Below are positions 16,331 through 23,850 of a DNA stretch of 64,000 nt, in pieces (within the stretch, counting starts at the first letter, position 1; every line of letters begins with the position of its first letter). The notes below the pieces were generated by a model. That model was not told the DNA's origin. It saw only the letters and a list, made by a program, of their open reading frames with translations, and searched no databases. The translations under genes were made by a program, and so were the position numbers. Source of the stretch: Streptomyces ficellus (GTDB lineage: Bacteria; Actinomycetota; Actinomycetes; Streptomycetales; Streptomycetaceae); contig NZ_CP034279.1 of the NCBI RefSeq assembly GCF_009739905.1, positions 5,208,001 to 5,272,000 of the forward strand. The letters are read 5' to 3'.

Positions 16331-19300
16331 TCGACCGCAAGGCTCTGTTGAACGACCTGAAGCAACAGGTCAAGGCGGTCGAGGCCGACCTCGGGCGACA
16401 GGTGAAGGCGCTGGGGGAGGTCGGCACGCGGTTGAGGGCCGAGTACGACCAGGCGCGCAAGCTGGGGCGCACGGCGGCGACGTGGAACGCGTGGCTGGAC
16501 GAGCGGGTCACTCAGGTCGCGGTGGCGTGGGTGCTGGGGACGGTCTTCGTACGGTTCTGCGAGGACAACCGGCTTATTCCGGAGCCGTATCTGACGGGGC
16601 CGGACGGGGACCGGCGCGAGCTGGCGGAGTCGCGGTACGACGCGTACGTGGAGTCGGACGAGGACCCGACGTACCGGGGGTGGCTGGAGAAGGCGTTCGA
16701 GGAGCTGGGGCAGGGGCAGGCGGGTCGGCTGCTTTTCGACAAGCGGCACAACCCGCTGTACCAGGTTCCGCTGTCGCATGACGGTGCGCGGGAGCTGGTC
16801 GAGTTCTGGCGGGGGAGGGATGAGGCGGGCGTTCTGGTCCACGACTTCACCGACCCGATGAACGAGGACGGTACGGAGGGGTGGGACACGCGGTTCCTGG
16901 GCGACCTGTACCAGGACCTGAGCGAAGCCGCGCGGAAGACGTATGCGCTGCTCCAGACGCCTGAGTTCGTGGAGGAGTTCATCCTCGACCGGACGATGAA
17001 CCCGGCGGTGCGGGAGTTCGGCTACGAGGAACTGAAGATGATCGACCCTACATGTGGGTCGGGGCACTTTGTGCTGGGGGCGTTTCGGCGGCTGGTGCGG
17101 TTGTGGGGGGAGGAGCATCCGGGGAAGGACGTGCACGAGCGGGTGCGGGCCGCGCTGGATTCGGTGCACGGCGTTGACGTCAACCCGTTCGCCGTGGCCA
17201 TTGCTCGGTTCCGGTTGCTGGTTGCGGCTATGGCGGCGAGCGGTGTGCGGTCGATGGCGGGGGCGGCGAGGTTTGACTGGCCGATCCACCTGGCGGTCGG
17301 TGACTCGCTTATCAAGGCGCGGCAGTTGGAACTGACGCTGGGTGGGGACGAAGACGAGCTGGACGATCCCCTGGCGTCGTTTGCCTACGCCACCGAGGAC
17401 GTGCAGGAGCACCCAGGCATTCTCCGGAATGGGGGCTACCACGTTGTGGTCGGCAATCCTCCGTACATCACGGTGAAGGATAAGAATCTAAATACCCTAT
17501 ATCGGGAGCTGTACAGCGCTTGTGCAGGCAAGTACGCACTATCGGTGCCATTTGCGCAGCGGTTCTTCGAGCTAGCCAAGCGGGGAGGTGCCGATGGGCG
17601 CGGGTACGGTCTGGTGGGGCAGATCACTGCTAGTTCATTCATGAAGCGAGAATTCGGCACAAAGTTGATTGAGGAATACTTCGGGCACGAGGTTGAATTG
17701 ACCGAAGTTATCGACACCTCGGGTGCGCATATTCCAGGGCACGGTACGCCTACGGTTATCCTGATTGGGAAGCGCCGTTCAGGAATCAATCGGTCGGCAA
17801 CGATCCGAGCTGTACGTGGCGCGATGGGTGAGCCGAGTGCACCGGTTCATGGTGAAGATGGGCTGGTTTGGCGTGCAATTCTGAAACAGATTGATGATCC
17901 TGGATCGAATAGTCGATGGGTTTCAGTAGGTGACCTCGAACGCGATCGATACTTTAGTCAGCACCCCTGGATTCTGGCTGATGGTGGACGAGAGGTGATC
18001 GACAAGCTCGATGAAGGGTCTGCGGTAAGGCTTTCTGCTAAGGTTGCGTCCATTGGGTTTGCGGCCATTACGGGCGACGATGACTTCTTCGCGTTCCCGC
18101 GTCCAGCTGCGACGTGGATCCAGTCCAGGGTTGCTCCTTTGCGACTCTTCATTGAAGGTGATCAAGTGCGAGACTGGGACAGCTCGCCTGGCGCCTATGC
18201 GATCTATCCGCCTGATGCAGACGCTGCTCAGCGTGCACATCTTGAGGACCTCGTTCTGTGGCGTGGACGTCAGATGCTCCGTAAAAGCCTCATGTTTGCG
18301 AAGACCAAGGAGCAGCGTGGTCTTCCCTGGTCAAACTATGCTTTCCATAGTGATGAGCGGCTGGAATCAGACCGTCTTGTCGCCTTTTCTTTCGTTGCGA
18401 CGCACAATCATTTCGTGTTGGATCGAGGTGGCAAGGTGTTTAACCGCTCCGCCCCGGTCATCAAGCTCCGGGCTGAGGCGAGTGACGAGGACCATCTCGA
18501 TTTGCTCGGCCTGATGAACAGCTCGGCAGCCGGCTTCTGGATGAAGCAGGTTAGCCACAACATGGGAAGTACAGTTGATGCGAAGGGGGCGCGACAGAGC
18601 ACTCATCCTTTCGATGACTTCTACCAATTCAACAGTACTCCTCTGCTGGATTTCCCCCTTCCCGGCGCGTATCCGGCATCGCTATCCTTTGCAATCGATA
18701 GCCTAGCTCGGCAACTTTCCTCTACCAGCCCTGTAAATGTGGCGAGTAAGGCCACTCCCACTGCTGACTTTCTCCGGCCAGCTAAGTCCCGTTGGCAATC
18801 TCTCCGCGCCCGCATGGTCGCCCTCCAGGAGGAGCTGGATTGGCAGGTCTACTCCCTCTACAACCTTCACTCCGAAGATCTGCGCGTCTCCGAGGAACCT
18901 GATTCCCCCGACATCCCCGAACTCAACCTCGGGGAGCGGGCGTTCGAGATCGTCCTCGCCCGCCGCGTAGCCGCAGGCGAAGCCAGCGACGAGTGGTTCA
19001 AGCGGCACAACTCCACCCCCATCACGGAGATCCCCGCCCACTGGCCCGCCCCCTACCGTGAGATTGTGCAGAAGCGCATCGACGCCATCGAGTCGAACCG
19101 CGCCGTCGGCATGGTCGAGCGCCCCGAGTACAAGCGGCGCTGGGCCACCGAAGGTTGGGACGCGCTTCAGGAGAAGGCCCTGCGCTCCTGGCTGCTCGAC
19201 CGTATGGAGAACCGCGACCACTGGTTCGACGAGAACGGTCAGCCCGCCATCCTCACCCTGGCCCGCCTCACCGACGCCCTCTCCCGTGACGAGGAGTTCG

Positions 19301-19938
19301 TCTCCGTTGCCAAGCTCTACGCGCCCCGCAAGGAACTCGCGAAGGTCGTCGCCGAGCTGATCAGCGACGAGCACGTGCCGTTCCTCTCCACCCTGCGCTA
19401 CAAGCCCTCAGGGTTGAAGAAGCGCGCCGACTGGGAAGAGGTGTGGGACCTCCAGCGCAAGGAGGATGCCGCGCCCGACGAGCCCGCCAAGCGGAAGATC
19501 CGGGACTCCATCCCCGTGCCGCCGAAGTACACCTCGGCCGACTTCCTCCGCCCGTCCTACTGGCGGGCGCGCGGCAAGCTCGACGTGCCCAAGGAGCGGT
19601 TCATTTCCTACGGGCAGACCAACGCCGCCACCCCCGAGCTGTACGGGTGGGCCGGCTGGGACCACCGGGAGCAGGCGCAGGCTCTCGCCACGTACTTCAC
19701 CAACACCGCGCTGTCCACCGAGGAGATCACCCCGTTCCTCGCCGGCCTGCTGGAGCTCCAGCCGTGGCTGTACCAGTGGCACGACGAGTTCGACATGCTC
19801 TACAGCGGCTCCCCGGCGGACTTCTTCGCCGGTTACCGCCAGCAAAAGCAGGGCGAGCACGGCCTCACCGACGACGACCTCCGTGCCTGGCGTCCTCCGG
19901 CCGCGACCCGAGGTCGTCGCGCAGCAGCGAAGCCGTAG
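16327..19938 (+). CDS. pglX: BREX-2 (Pgl) system adenine-specific DNA methyltransferase PglX
   Basis: A 1203-residue N6-adenine methyltransferase. The start is GTG 16327 in a GTGA overlap with pglW, giving VIDRKALLNDLKQQ. Motif I, DPTCGSGHF (about residues 240-248), binds S-adenosylmethionine and motif IV, NPPY (about 377), flips the target adenine. Residues about 380-815 are the target-recognition and spacer part; the rest is helical. In S. coelicolor PglX is a DNA methyltransferase whose activity is toxic without PglZ. The segment 17450-18780 has clearly lower GC and different codon use than both ends. A six-G run lies at 17105-17110. The last 74 bases overlap the antisense ATPase gene. Confidence 0.96.
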   Translation: MIDRKALLNDLKQQVKAVEADLGRQVKALGEVGTRLRAEYDQARKLGRTAATWNAWLDERVTQVAVAWVLGTVFVRFCEDNRLIPEPYLTGPDGDRRELAESRYDAYVESDEDPTYRGWLEKAFEELGQGQAGRLLFDKRHNPLYQVPLSHDGARELVEFWRGRDEAGVLVHDFTDPMNEDGTEGWDTRFLGDLYQDLSEAARKTYALLQTPEFVEEFILDRTMNPAVREFGYEELKMIDPTCGSGHFVLGAFRRLVRLWGEEHPGKDVHERVRAALDSVHGVDVNPFAVAIARFRLLVAAMAASGVRSMAGAARFDWPIHLAVGDSLIKARQLELTLGGDEDELDDPLASFAYATEDVQEHPGILRNGGYHVVVGNPPYITVKDKNLNTLYRELYSACAGKYALSVPFAQRFFELAKRGGADGRGYGLVGQITASSFMKREFGTKLIEEYFGHEVELTEVIDTSGAHIPGHGTPTVILIGKRRSGINRSATIRAVRGAMGEPSAPVHGEDGLVWRAILKQIDDPGSNSRWVSVGDLERDRYFSQHPWILADGGREVIDKLDEGSAVRLSAKVASIGFAAITGDDDFFAFPRPAATWIQSRVAPLRLFIEGDQVRDWDSSPGAYAIYPPDADAAQRAHLEDLVLWRGRQMLRKSLMFAKTKEQRGLPWSNYAFHSDERLESDRLVAFSFVATHNHFVLDRGGKVFNRSAPVIKLRAEASDEDHLDLLGLMNSSAAGFWMKQVSHNMGSTVDAKGARQSTHPFDDFYQFNSTPLLDFPLPGAYPASLSFAIDSLARQLSSTSPVNVASKATPTADFLRPAKSRWQSLRARMVALQEELDWQVYSLYNLHSEDLRVSEEPDSPDIPELNLGERAFEIVLARRVAAGEASDEWFKRHNSTPITEIPAHWPAPYREIVQKRIDAIESNRAVGMVERPEYKRRWATEGWDALQEKALRSWLLDRMENRDHWFDENGQPAILTLARLTDALSRDEEFVSVAKLYAPRKELAKVVAELISDEHVPFLSTLRYKPSGLKKRADWEEVWDLQRKEDAAPDEPAKRKIRDSIPVPPKYTSADFLRPSYWRARGKLDVPKERFISYGQTNAATPELYGWAGWDHREQAQALATYFTNTALSTEEITPFLAGLLELQPWLYQWHDEFDMLYSGSPADFFAGYRQQKQGEHGLTDDDLRAWRPPAATRGRRAAAKP

Positions 19939-20455
19939 CCAGGAGCAGTTCGACGTCCGTCGGCTCGGGGGCCACCCAGTGCTTACGCGGGTGGCCCTCT
20001 TGCTGCACGCGCAGTTCCGCCCACACGGTCTTTCCCGGGGCGGCATGGCGAGGGGTGGTGCCCCAGTCGTCCGAAAGGGCGGCGACGAGGAGCAGGCCCC
20101 GGCCGGACTCGGACAGCGAGTCGGTCACCGCGGGGCTGGTCGGAGGCTGCTTCTCGGCGCGGGTGTCGGTCACCTCGACCCGGACGATGCCCTCGCTCAG
20201 GATGAGGTGAAGGTGGAAGTCCCGGCCGGGGACATGCCCGTGGCGTACGGCGTTGGCGGCGAGTTCCGCCGTGATGAGGGTGAGCGTTTCGTTGACGTGG
20301 CTGGTGTAAGGATGGCCCCAGTCGTCCAGGCGGTGCGAGACGAGTCGGCGGGCGAGACGGGCACCGCGCGGCGTTGAGGTGAAGCGCATGGTGAACTCGC
20401 CTTCCAGTGCGCGGGGCTGTGGCATATGCCCGTTCGGGGGAGTTGCTGACTTCAT
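19865..20455 (-). CDS. ATP-binding protein, HATPase (SpoIIAB/RsbW-like anti-sigma kinase type)
   Basis: A 196-residue protein with the histidine-kinase-like ATPase fold of anti-sigma factors. The N box is TAELAANAVRHG (about residues 64-75); the G1 box region is VEVTDTRAEKQPP; the G2 box is SESGRGLLLVAALSDDWG (about 113-130). It belongs to the many stand-alone Streptomyces ATP-binding proteins that occur beside XRE/DUF5753 and DUF397 genes, as here. The longest ATG (20455) is used; ATG 20390, with a GGAAGG site, is a plausible shorter start. It is divergent from the XRE gene across about 160 bases, and its 3' end runs 74 bases into pglX on the opposite strand. Confidence 0.85.
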   Translation of the reverse strand: MKSATPPNGHMPQPRALEGEFTMRFTSTPRGARLARRLVSHRLDDWGHPYTSHVNETLTLITAELAANAVRHGHVPGRDFHLHLILSEGIVRVEVTDTRAEKQPPTSPAVTDSLSESGRGLLLVAALSDDWGTTPRHAAPGKTVWAELRVQQEGHPRKHWVAPEPTDVELLLATASLLRDDLGSRPEDARHGGRRR

Positions 20456-20616
20456 AGGGTCAACGGTCGCGTCCTCTGCGTAGCGTTGACCAGGAGTGAC
20501 GCACTGACGGGTACGCGCTGTACGCGCGGCCGGTGCGCTTGTACGTGGTGGTGGGCGTGACTGGTTCCGGGGCCCCGAGTTGGCCGACCGGGCGGTGGTA
20601 CGAGAGGAGCTGCGGC

Positions 20617-21447
20617 GTGGACGACGAGGTTCAGCAGCCGGAGTACGAGGTCGGAACAGGCATGCTGTGCGTGTTTGGGCGGCAGTTGAAGCTGTTCCGG
20701 GAGCGGGCGGGGATGGACCGCGCGGGGCTCGGCTCGCTGACCGGGTACTCGGCCTCGACGATCGCGTCGTTCGAGCAGGCGAGACGTATCCCGCCGCCGA
20801 AGTTCATCGACCAGGCGGATGAAGTGCTGTGCGCGGGTGGGGTGTTGAGCGCCAGCAAGGAGGAGGTGGCTCGGGCTCAGTATCCAGCGTTCTTCCGGGA
20901 CGCGGCCAAGTTGGAGGCCGAGGCGGTCGAGCTGCATGTGTACGACACGCAGTTGGTCAACGGTCTGCTGCAGAGGGAGGAGTACGCGCGAGCGGTGTTT
21001 GCCATGTGGGAGCCACTGCTGGACGAAGCGATCACCGAGCAGCGAGTGGCTGCACGACTGGCACGACAGGAGATCTTCGCCCGACGTCCGACGCCGCATC
21101 TGAGCTTCGTGATCGAGGAGGCTGTTCTGCTCCGGCCACTTGGCGGAGGAGCGGTCTGGCGAGGACAGTTGGAGCACCTCATGCTGATCGCGGAGAAGCG
21201 CAACGTGGTGATCCAGGTGATGCCTTTGTCCCGTCAGGAACATGCGGGACTTGCCGGTCCGTTCACCTTGATGGAGACCAAAGATGGGCGCAGGATCGCG
21301 TACACGGAGGTACAAGGCGACAGCCGCGTCCACACAGAGCGGCGGAAGGTGCGAGGGCTTGAGCGTACGTACGGGATCCTTCGCGCGCAGGCCCATACTC
21401 CGACAGATTCGCTGGCGTTGATCGAAAAGTTGCTGGGAGAGAGATGA
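20617..21447 (+). CDS. XRE family regulator with DUF5753 (WhiJ-like)
   Basis: A 276-residue protein. Residues 18-75 are a Cro/C1-type helix-turn-helix (RQLKLFRERAGMDRAGLGSLTGYSASTIASFE). Residues 95-270 are the DUF5753 domain found with it throughout Streptomyces (AVELHVYDTQLVNGLLQ, FVIEEAVLLRP, IQVMPLSRQEHAGLAGPF). The prototype is WhiJ, a developmental regulator that works with a small DUF397 protein. The start is GTG 20617, preceded by GGAG; an upstream in-frame ATG at 20533 has no ribosome site. The gene overlaps the DUF397 gene by four bases (ATGA), so the two are made together. Confidence 0.9.
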   Translation: MDDEVQQPEYEVGTGMLCVFGRQLKLFRERAGMDRAGLGSLTGYSASTIASFEQARRIPPPKFIDQADEVLCAGGVLSASKEEVARAQYPAFFRDAAKLEAEAVELHVYDTQLVNGLLQREEYARAVFAMWEPLLDEAITEQRVAARLARQEIFARRPTPHLSFVIEEAVLLRPLGGGAVWRGQLEHLMLIAEKRNVVIQVMPLSRQEHAGLAGPFTLMETKDGRRIAYTEVQGDSRVHTERRKVRGLERTYGILRAQAHTPTDSLALIEKLLGER

Positions 21448-21647
21448 GCGGGGAAACGGCCCGGCCGGACACCGATGGCCTGGGATGGTTCAGAAGCAGT
21501 TACAGCGCAGGTGATGGCGGTCAGTGCGTCGAAGTCGCCGTCAGCCCCGCCAGCGTCCACGTCCGCGACTCAAAGGACACAACCCGCGCCGCACTAGCCG
21601 TACAACCCACGACCTGGACCGCGTTCGTCCAGTTCGCCGCACTCTGA
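21444..21647 (+). CDS. DUF397 domain small protein
   Basis: A 67-residue DUF397 protein with the family pattern: WFRSSYSAGDGGQCVEVA, then VHVRDSKD, then TTWTAFVQ near the end. These small acidic proteins are encoded next to XRE/DUF5753 regulators and are thought to antagonise or partner them, as in the WhiJ and AbaA-like loci of S. coelicolor. Here it overlaps the regulator by ATGA and is followed at once by a strong hairpin, so the pair forms a closed two-gene unit. Confidence 0.92.
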   Translation: MSGETARPDTDGLGWFRSSYSAGDGGQCVEVAVSPASVHVRDSKDTTRAALAVQPTTWTAFVQFAAL

Positions 21648-21655
21648 CAGCACGA

Positions 21656-21688
21656 AGGCCTCGGCAGCTGCTGTGCCTGCCGAGGCCT
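21656..21688 (+). terminator. hairpin terminator after the DUF397 gene
   Basis: A perfect 12-bp stem (21656-21667 with 21677-21688; arm AGGCCTCGGCAG) with a 9-base loop, starting nine bases after the DUF397 stop. No T-run follows. It isolates the XRE/DUF397 unit from the EcsC-like gene. Confidence 0.85.
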
Positions 21689-21776
21689 CCGTATGTGTGC
21701 GCCTCCTGAGATGCGACCCAGACCGAGTGGACACAACTTGGCCACTGGGAAGGCGGAGTTACTGTAAGTTCCTGCT

Positions 21777-22640
21777 ATGAATGAGGGCAAAGCGACCGAG
21801 AACCCCGAGTCCCGCTTCTCCGTAGCGCTGGTGGGCGCGGCCAGGCTTCCTGGCGTCCGTGTTCACAGGGAGGCGTACCTCCGGAAGGCGCTGGCACGCT
21901 ATTGCTCCGAGGACCAGATCCGCATCGCGGTCGAGGAGACCCCTGCGATGGCCGGCATCCCTGTCGACGTGCTGGACAAGGCGGCCAACGACTCCATCCG
22001 CTACGAAACCGCCAAGGTCAGCGCGCTCTCCGCCGCTGCCGGACTGCCCGGATTCATGGCCCTTCCCGCCACCGTGCCCGCCGACTTGGCGCAGTACTTC
22101 GGCCACATGCTGCGTATCGCCCAGAAGCTCGCCTACCTCTACAGCTGGCCCGATCTGTTCTCCGACGACGGCGATGACGTCGACGACGCGACCATGGGGG
22201 TGCTCACGCTGTTCTTCGGCGTGATGTTCGGTACCCAGTCGGCGAACGTCGCCGTGGGGAAGGTCGCCGAGATGATGGCGAAGCAGGTCGCCAAGAAGCT
22301 GCCTCAGAAGGCACTCACCAAAGGCGTCATCTACCCCGTAGTGAAGAAGGTCGCAGCCTATATCGGCGCCGAGATGACGAAGCAGACCTTCGCGAAGAGC
22401 GTCTCGAAGGCCATCCCCGTCGTCGGTGCCGCCATCTCCGGCACGCTCACCTTCGCCACCTACCGTCCCATGGCGAAGCGGCTGAAGAAGCACCTCGCCG
22501 ACTCGGAACTGGCGAAGCCGAAGAGCCGAGTCGTGGTTGTGGAAGCCGAGGAGGTCCACGAGTCCTTCGTCCCGCCGCAGGCCAGCAACACTGCATCGGA
22601 CGGAACTGCCGTCACCGCAGAGGACTCTCGGCCCTTGTAG
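21777..22640 (+). CDS. EcsC-like hypothetical protein, 287 aa
   Basis: A 287-residue helical protein with features of the EcsC family: a central Ala/Gly/Pro-rich amphipathic hairpin (SALSAAAGLPGFMALPATVP, about residues 75-95) followed by DLAQYFGHMLRIAQKLAYLY. A late IPVVGAAISGTLTF segment (about 217-230) with a Lys-rich end matches the family's closing motif. Between them is a Lys-rich helix (KVAEMMAKQVAKKLPQKA). The hydrophobic stretches suggest membrane association. EcsC proteins have no settled function. It stands alone between the DUF397 terminator and the toxin-antitoxin genes; whether it takes part in phage defence is unknown. Confidence 0.6.
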   Translation: MNEGKATENPESRFSVALVGAARLPGVRVHREAYLRKALARYCSEDQIRIAVEETPAMAGIPVDVLDKAANDSIRYETAKVSALSAAAGLPGFMALPATVPADLAQYFGHMLRIAQKLAYLYSWPDLFSDDGDDVDDATMGVLTLFFGVMFGTQSANVAVGKVAEMMAKQVAKKLPQKALTKGVIYPVVKKVAAYIGAEMTKQTFAKSVSKAIPVVGAAISGTLTFATYRPMAKRLKKHLADSELAKPKSRVVVVEAEEVHESFVPPQASNTASDGTAVTAEDSRPL

Positions 22641-22989
22641 CTCGACCGCTGTCAAGCTGCGCTGTGATGGCCGTCGCCCCGTCAGCGGGGGGAGCGGCAG
22701 ACCTGCACGACGAGCGTGCCGACGTTTCCAGGGGCCAGTGCCGAGCCGGACCGTCGGTTCCTCCTCGGTCAGCCTGTGTGGCTGCTCGGCGGGCCTTCTG
22801 TGAGTGAACGCGTCGGACTGCTGGTAGGACTGCGCGCATCGGCGGCCAAAGGTGATCGGTGGGCGCGAGGTGCAGGAGCGTTGCGGTCGGCAACTGCTGG
22901 ACGAGTACCGAACGGGTCGGTGGGGGCCCCGCCGCAACCGTCCGGTGGATGACGCGGCGGCGTGCTCAGCGCTGGGGGCGTTGTCGGCC
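22641..22989. other. intergenic stretch without a supported gene
   Basis: About 350 bases lie between the EcsC-like gene and the leftward toxin gene. A small CCCC-GTCAGC-GGGG hairpin at 22677-22690 may help end the EcsC-like transcript. Short frames exist on both strands, but none has a start signal or recognisable product. The composition is slightly less GC-rich than the core genome, consistent with gene debris. Confidence 0.5.
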
Positions 22990-23247
22990 TTAGTAGTGGT
23001 AGCGGGCCTTTAGGATCTTGACTTCCTTCTCGTCCACCCGGTAGACGAGCCGGTGCTCGTCGTCGATCCGCCGTGACCAGTAACCGGACAGGTCGCCTTT
23101 CAGGGGCTCAGGCTTGCCGATGCCGGTGAAAGGCGTGCGCTGGATCTCGGCGATCAGCCGGGTGATCCTGCGGGCCATGGCACGGTCCGAGCCGAGCCAG
23201 AACAGGAAGTCCTCCCATGCGGCCGGGTCGAAGTGGACACTCCTCAC
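22990..23247 (-). CDS. YoeB/Txe family toxin (RelE superfamily mRNA interferase)
   Basis: An 85-residue toxin of the Txe/YoeB group, which cuts mRNA at the ribosomal A site. Family features include FDPAAWEDFLFWL near the N-terminus, the conserved GKPEPLKGDLSGYWSRRID segment with basic catalytic and RNA-binding residues, EHRLVYRV, and the C-terminal ARYHY in which the last His-Tyr are catalytic in YoeB. All are present, so the toxin looks intact. It overlaps the antitoxin gene by four bases (ATGA), the usual antitoxin-first order. The pair lies inside the BREX island and is transcribed away from pglY. Confidence 0.93.
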   Translation of the reverse strand: MRSVHFDPAAWEDFLFWLGSDRAMARRITRLIAEIQRTPFTGIGKPEPLKGDLSGYWSRRIDDEHRLVYRVDEKEVKILKARYHY

Positions 23248-23516
23248 CCGTCACCCGCCAGGTCGTCCAGCTCTGCCATCGTCTTGGTGACCACGGCCTC
23301 GCTGGCCCTGTCCCGTGCGACGGCTTCCATGAGGCTTCGCGCGTTGGCGGGGGAGCGCAGCAGGTAGACGGTCTCCTGCCAGGAGTCGTAGTCGTCAGCG
23401 GACATCAGCACCGCGTCGCCGCTCTTGGAGCTGATGCGCACGGGCGTGTGGTCGTCGTTGACGCGCTTGATGAGCGGAAAGAGGTCCTTACGGGCCTCGC
23501 TGGCACTTATCGTCAT
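23244..23516 (-). CDS. YefM/Phd family antitoxin
   Basis: A 90-residue antitoxin. The N-terminal half is the Phd/YefM DNA-binding fold (MTISASEARKDLFPLIKRVN, VRISSKSGDAVLMSADDYDSW). The C-terminal half (LLRSPANARSLMEAV) is the acidic, flexible toxin-binding tail. YefM proteins bind palindromes in their own promoter, with YoeB as co-repressor. A matching cluster of GTAC-centred palindromes lies 35-66 bases upstream of this start. Confidence 0.93.
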   Translation of the reverse strand: MTISASEARKDLFPLIKRVNDDHTPVRISSKSGDAVLMSADDYDSWQETVYLLRSPANARSLMEAVARDRASEAVVTKTMAELDDLAGDG

Positions 23517-23550
23517 CTCCGGCGCCCCTCTCCTGGTCGTACTGGAAAGC

Positions 23551-23582
23551 CGTACCGCAATGGTACGAGTTTCTCGTACGAG
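23551..23582. promoter_or_regulatory. GTAC palindrome pair, candidate YefM/YoeB operator
   Basis: Two dyads lie upstream of the antitoxin: CGTACC-N5-GGTACG (23551-23567) and CTCGTACGAG (23573-23582). They are centred 18-19 bases apart, nearly two helical turns, with a further GTAC at about 23538. YefM-type operators characteristically consist of spaced palindromes. The site also faces the upstream region of pglY, so occupancy could affect both directions. The second point is inference. Confidence 0.6.
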
Positions 23583-23850
23583 GCGCGAAGTGAGATGCCT
23601 GCGACGGGCTTGCCCGGCTTCGAGGACGGGGGGAGCAAGGGGTCCGCGGTTGATCGATCGGTATGAAGGCGGGTATACAGCGCAAGGGGGAGTAAGCGCC
23701 TGCCGGCGGCCGGATGCTTCCGGTACGGGTGGGCAGCGGCCCGCCCTCGCTGCGGCCGGTCGGCTTCAACGTCGTCGGTCGGCCGACGGACATCCCGCCG
23801 ATTGAGGACGAGCGGTGGCGGAGGCCACCAGATGGAGAGCGTGACCGGTA
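23583..23850. other. upstream region of pglY with a coupled 45-codon frame
   Basis: This gap between the antitoxin operator and pglY contains GGTATAC (about 23671-23677), a possible -10 element. It also holds a 45-codon frame from ATG 23714 to a TAA at 23849-23851 that overlaps the pglY ATG as TAATG. The encoded peptide starts MLPVRVGSG and is rich in Pro, Arg and acidic residues, without a membrane segment. It lacks a good ribosome site of its own (GGGGGAG is 17 bases away), so it is reported as a possible leader and not as a gene. Confidence 0.35.

Noticed and set aside
22612..22893. 93-codon leftward frame in the gap after the EcsC-like gene
   Set aside because: It overlaps the end of that gene, has mixed low-complexity sequence and no start signal.
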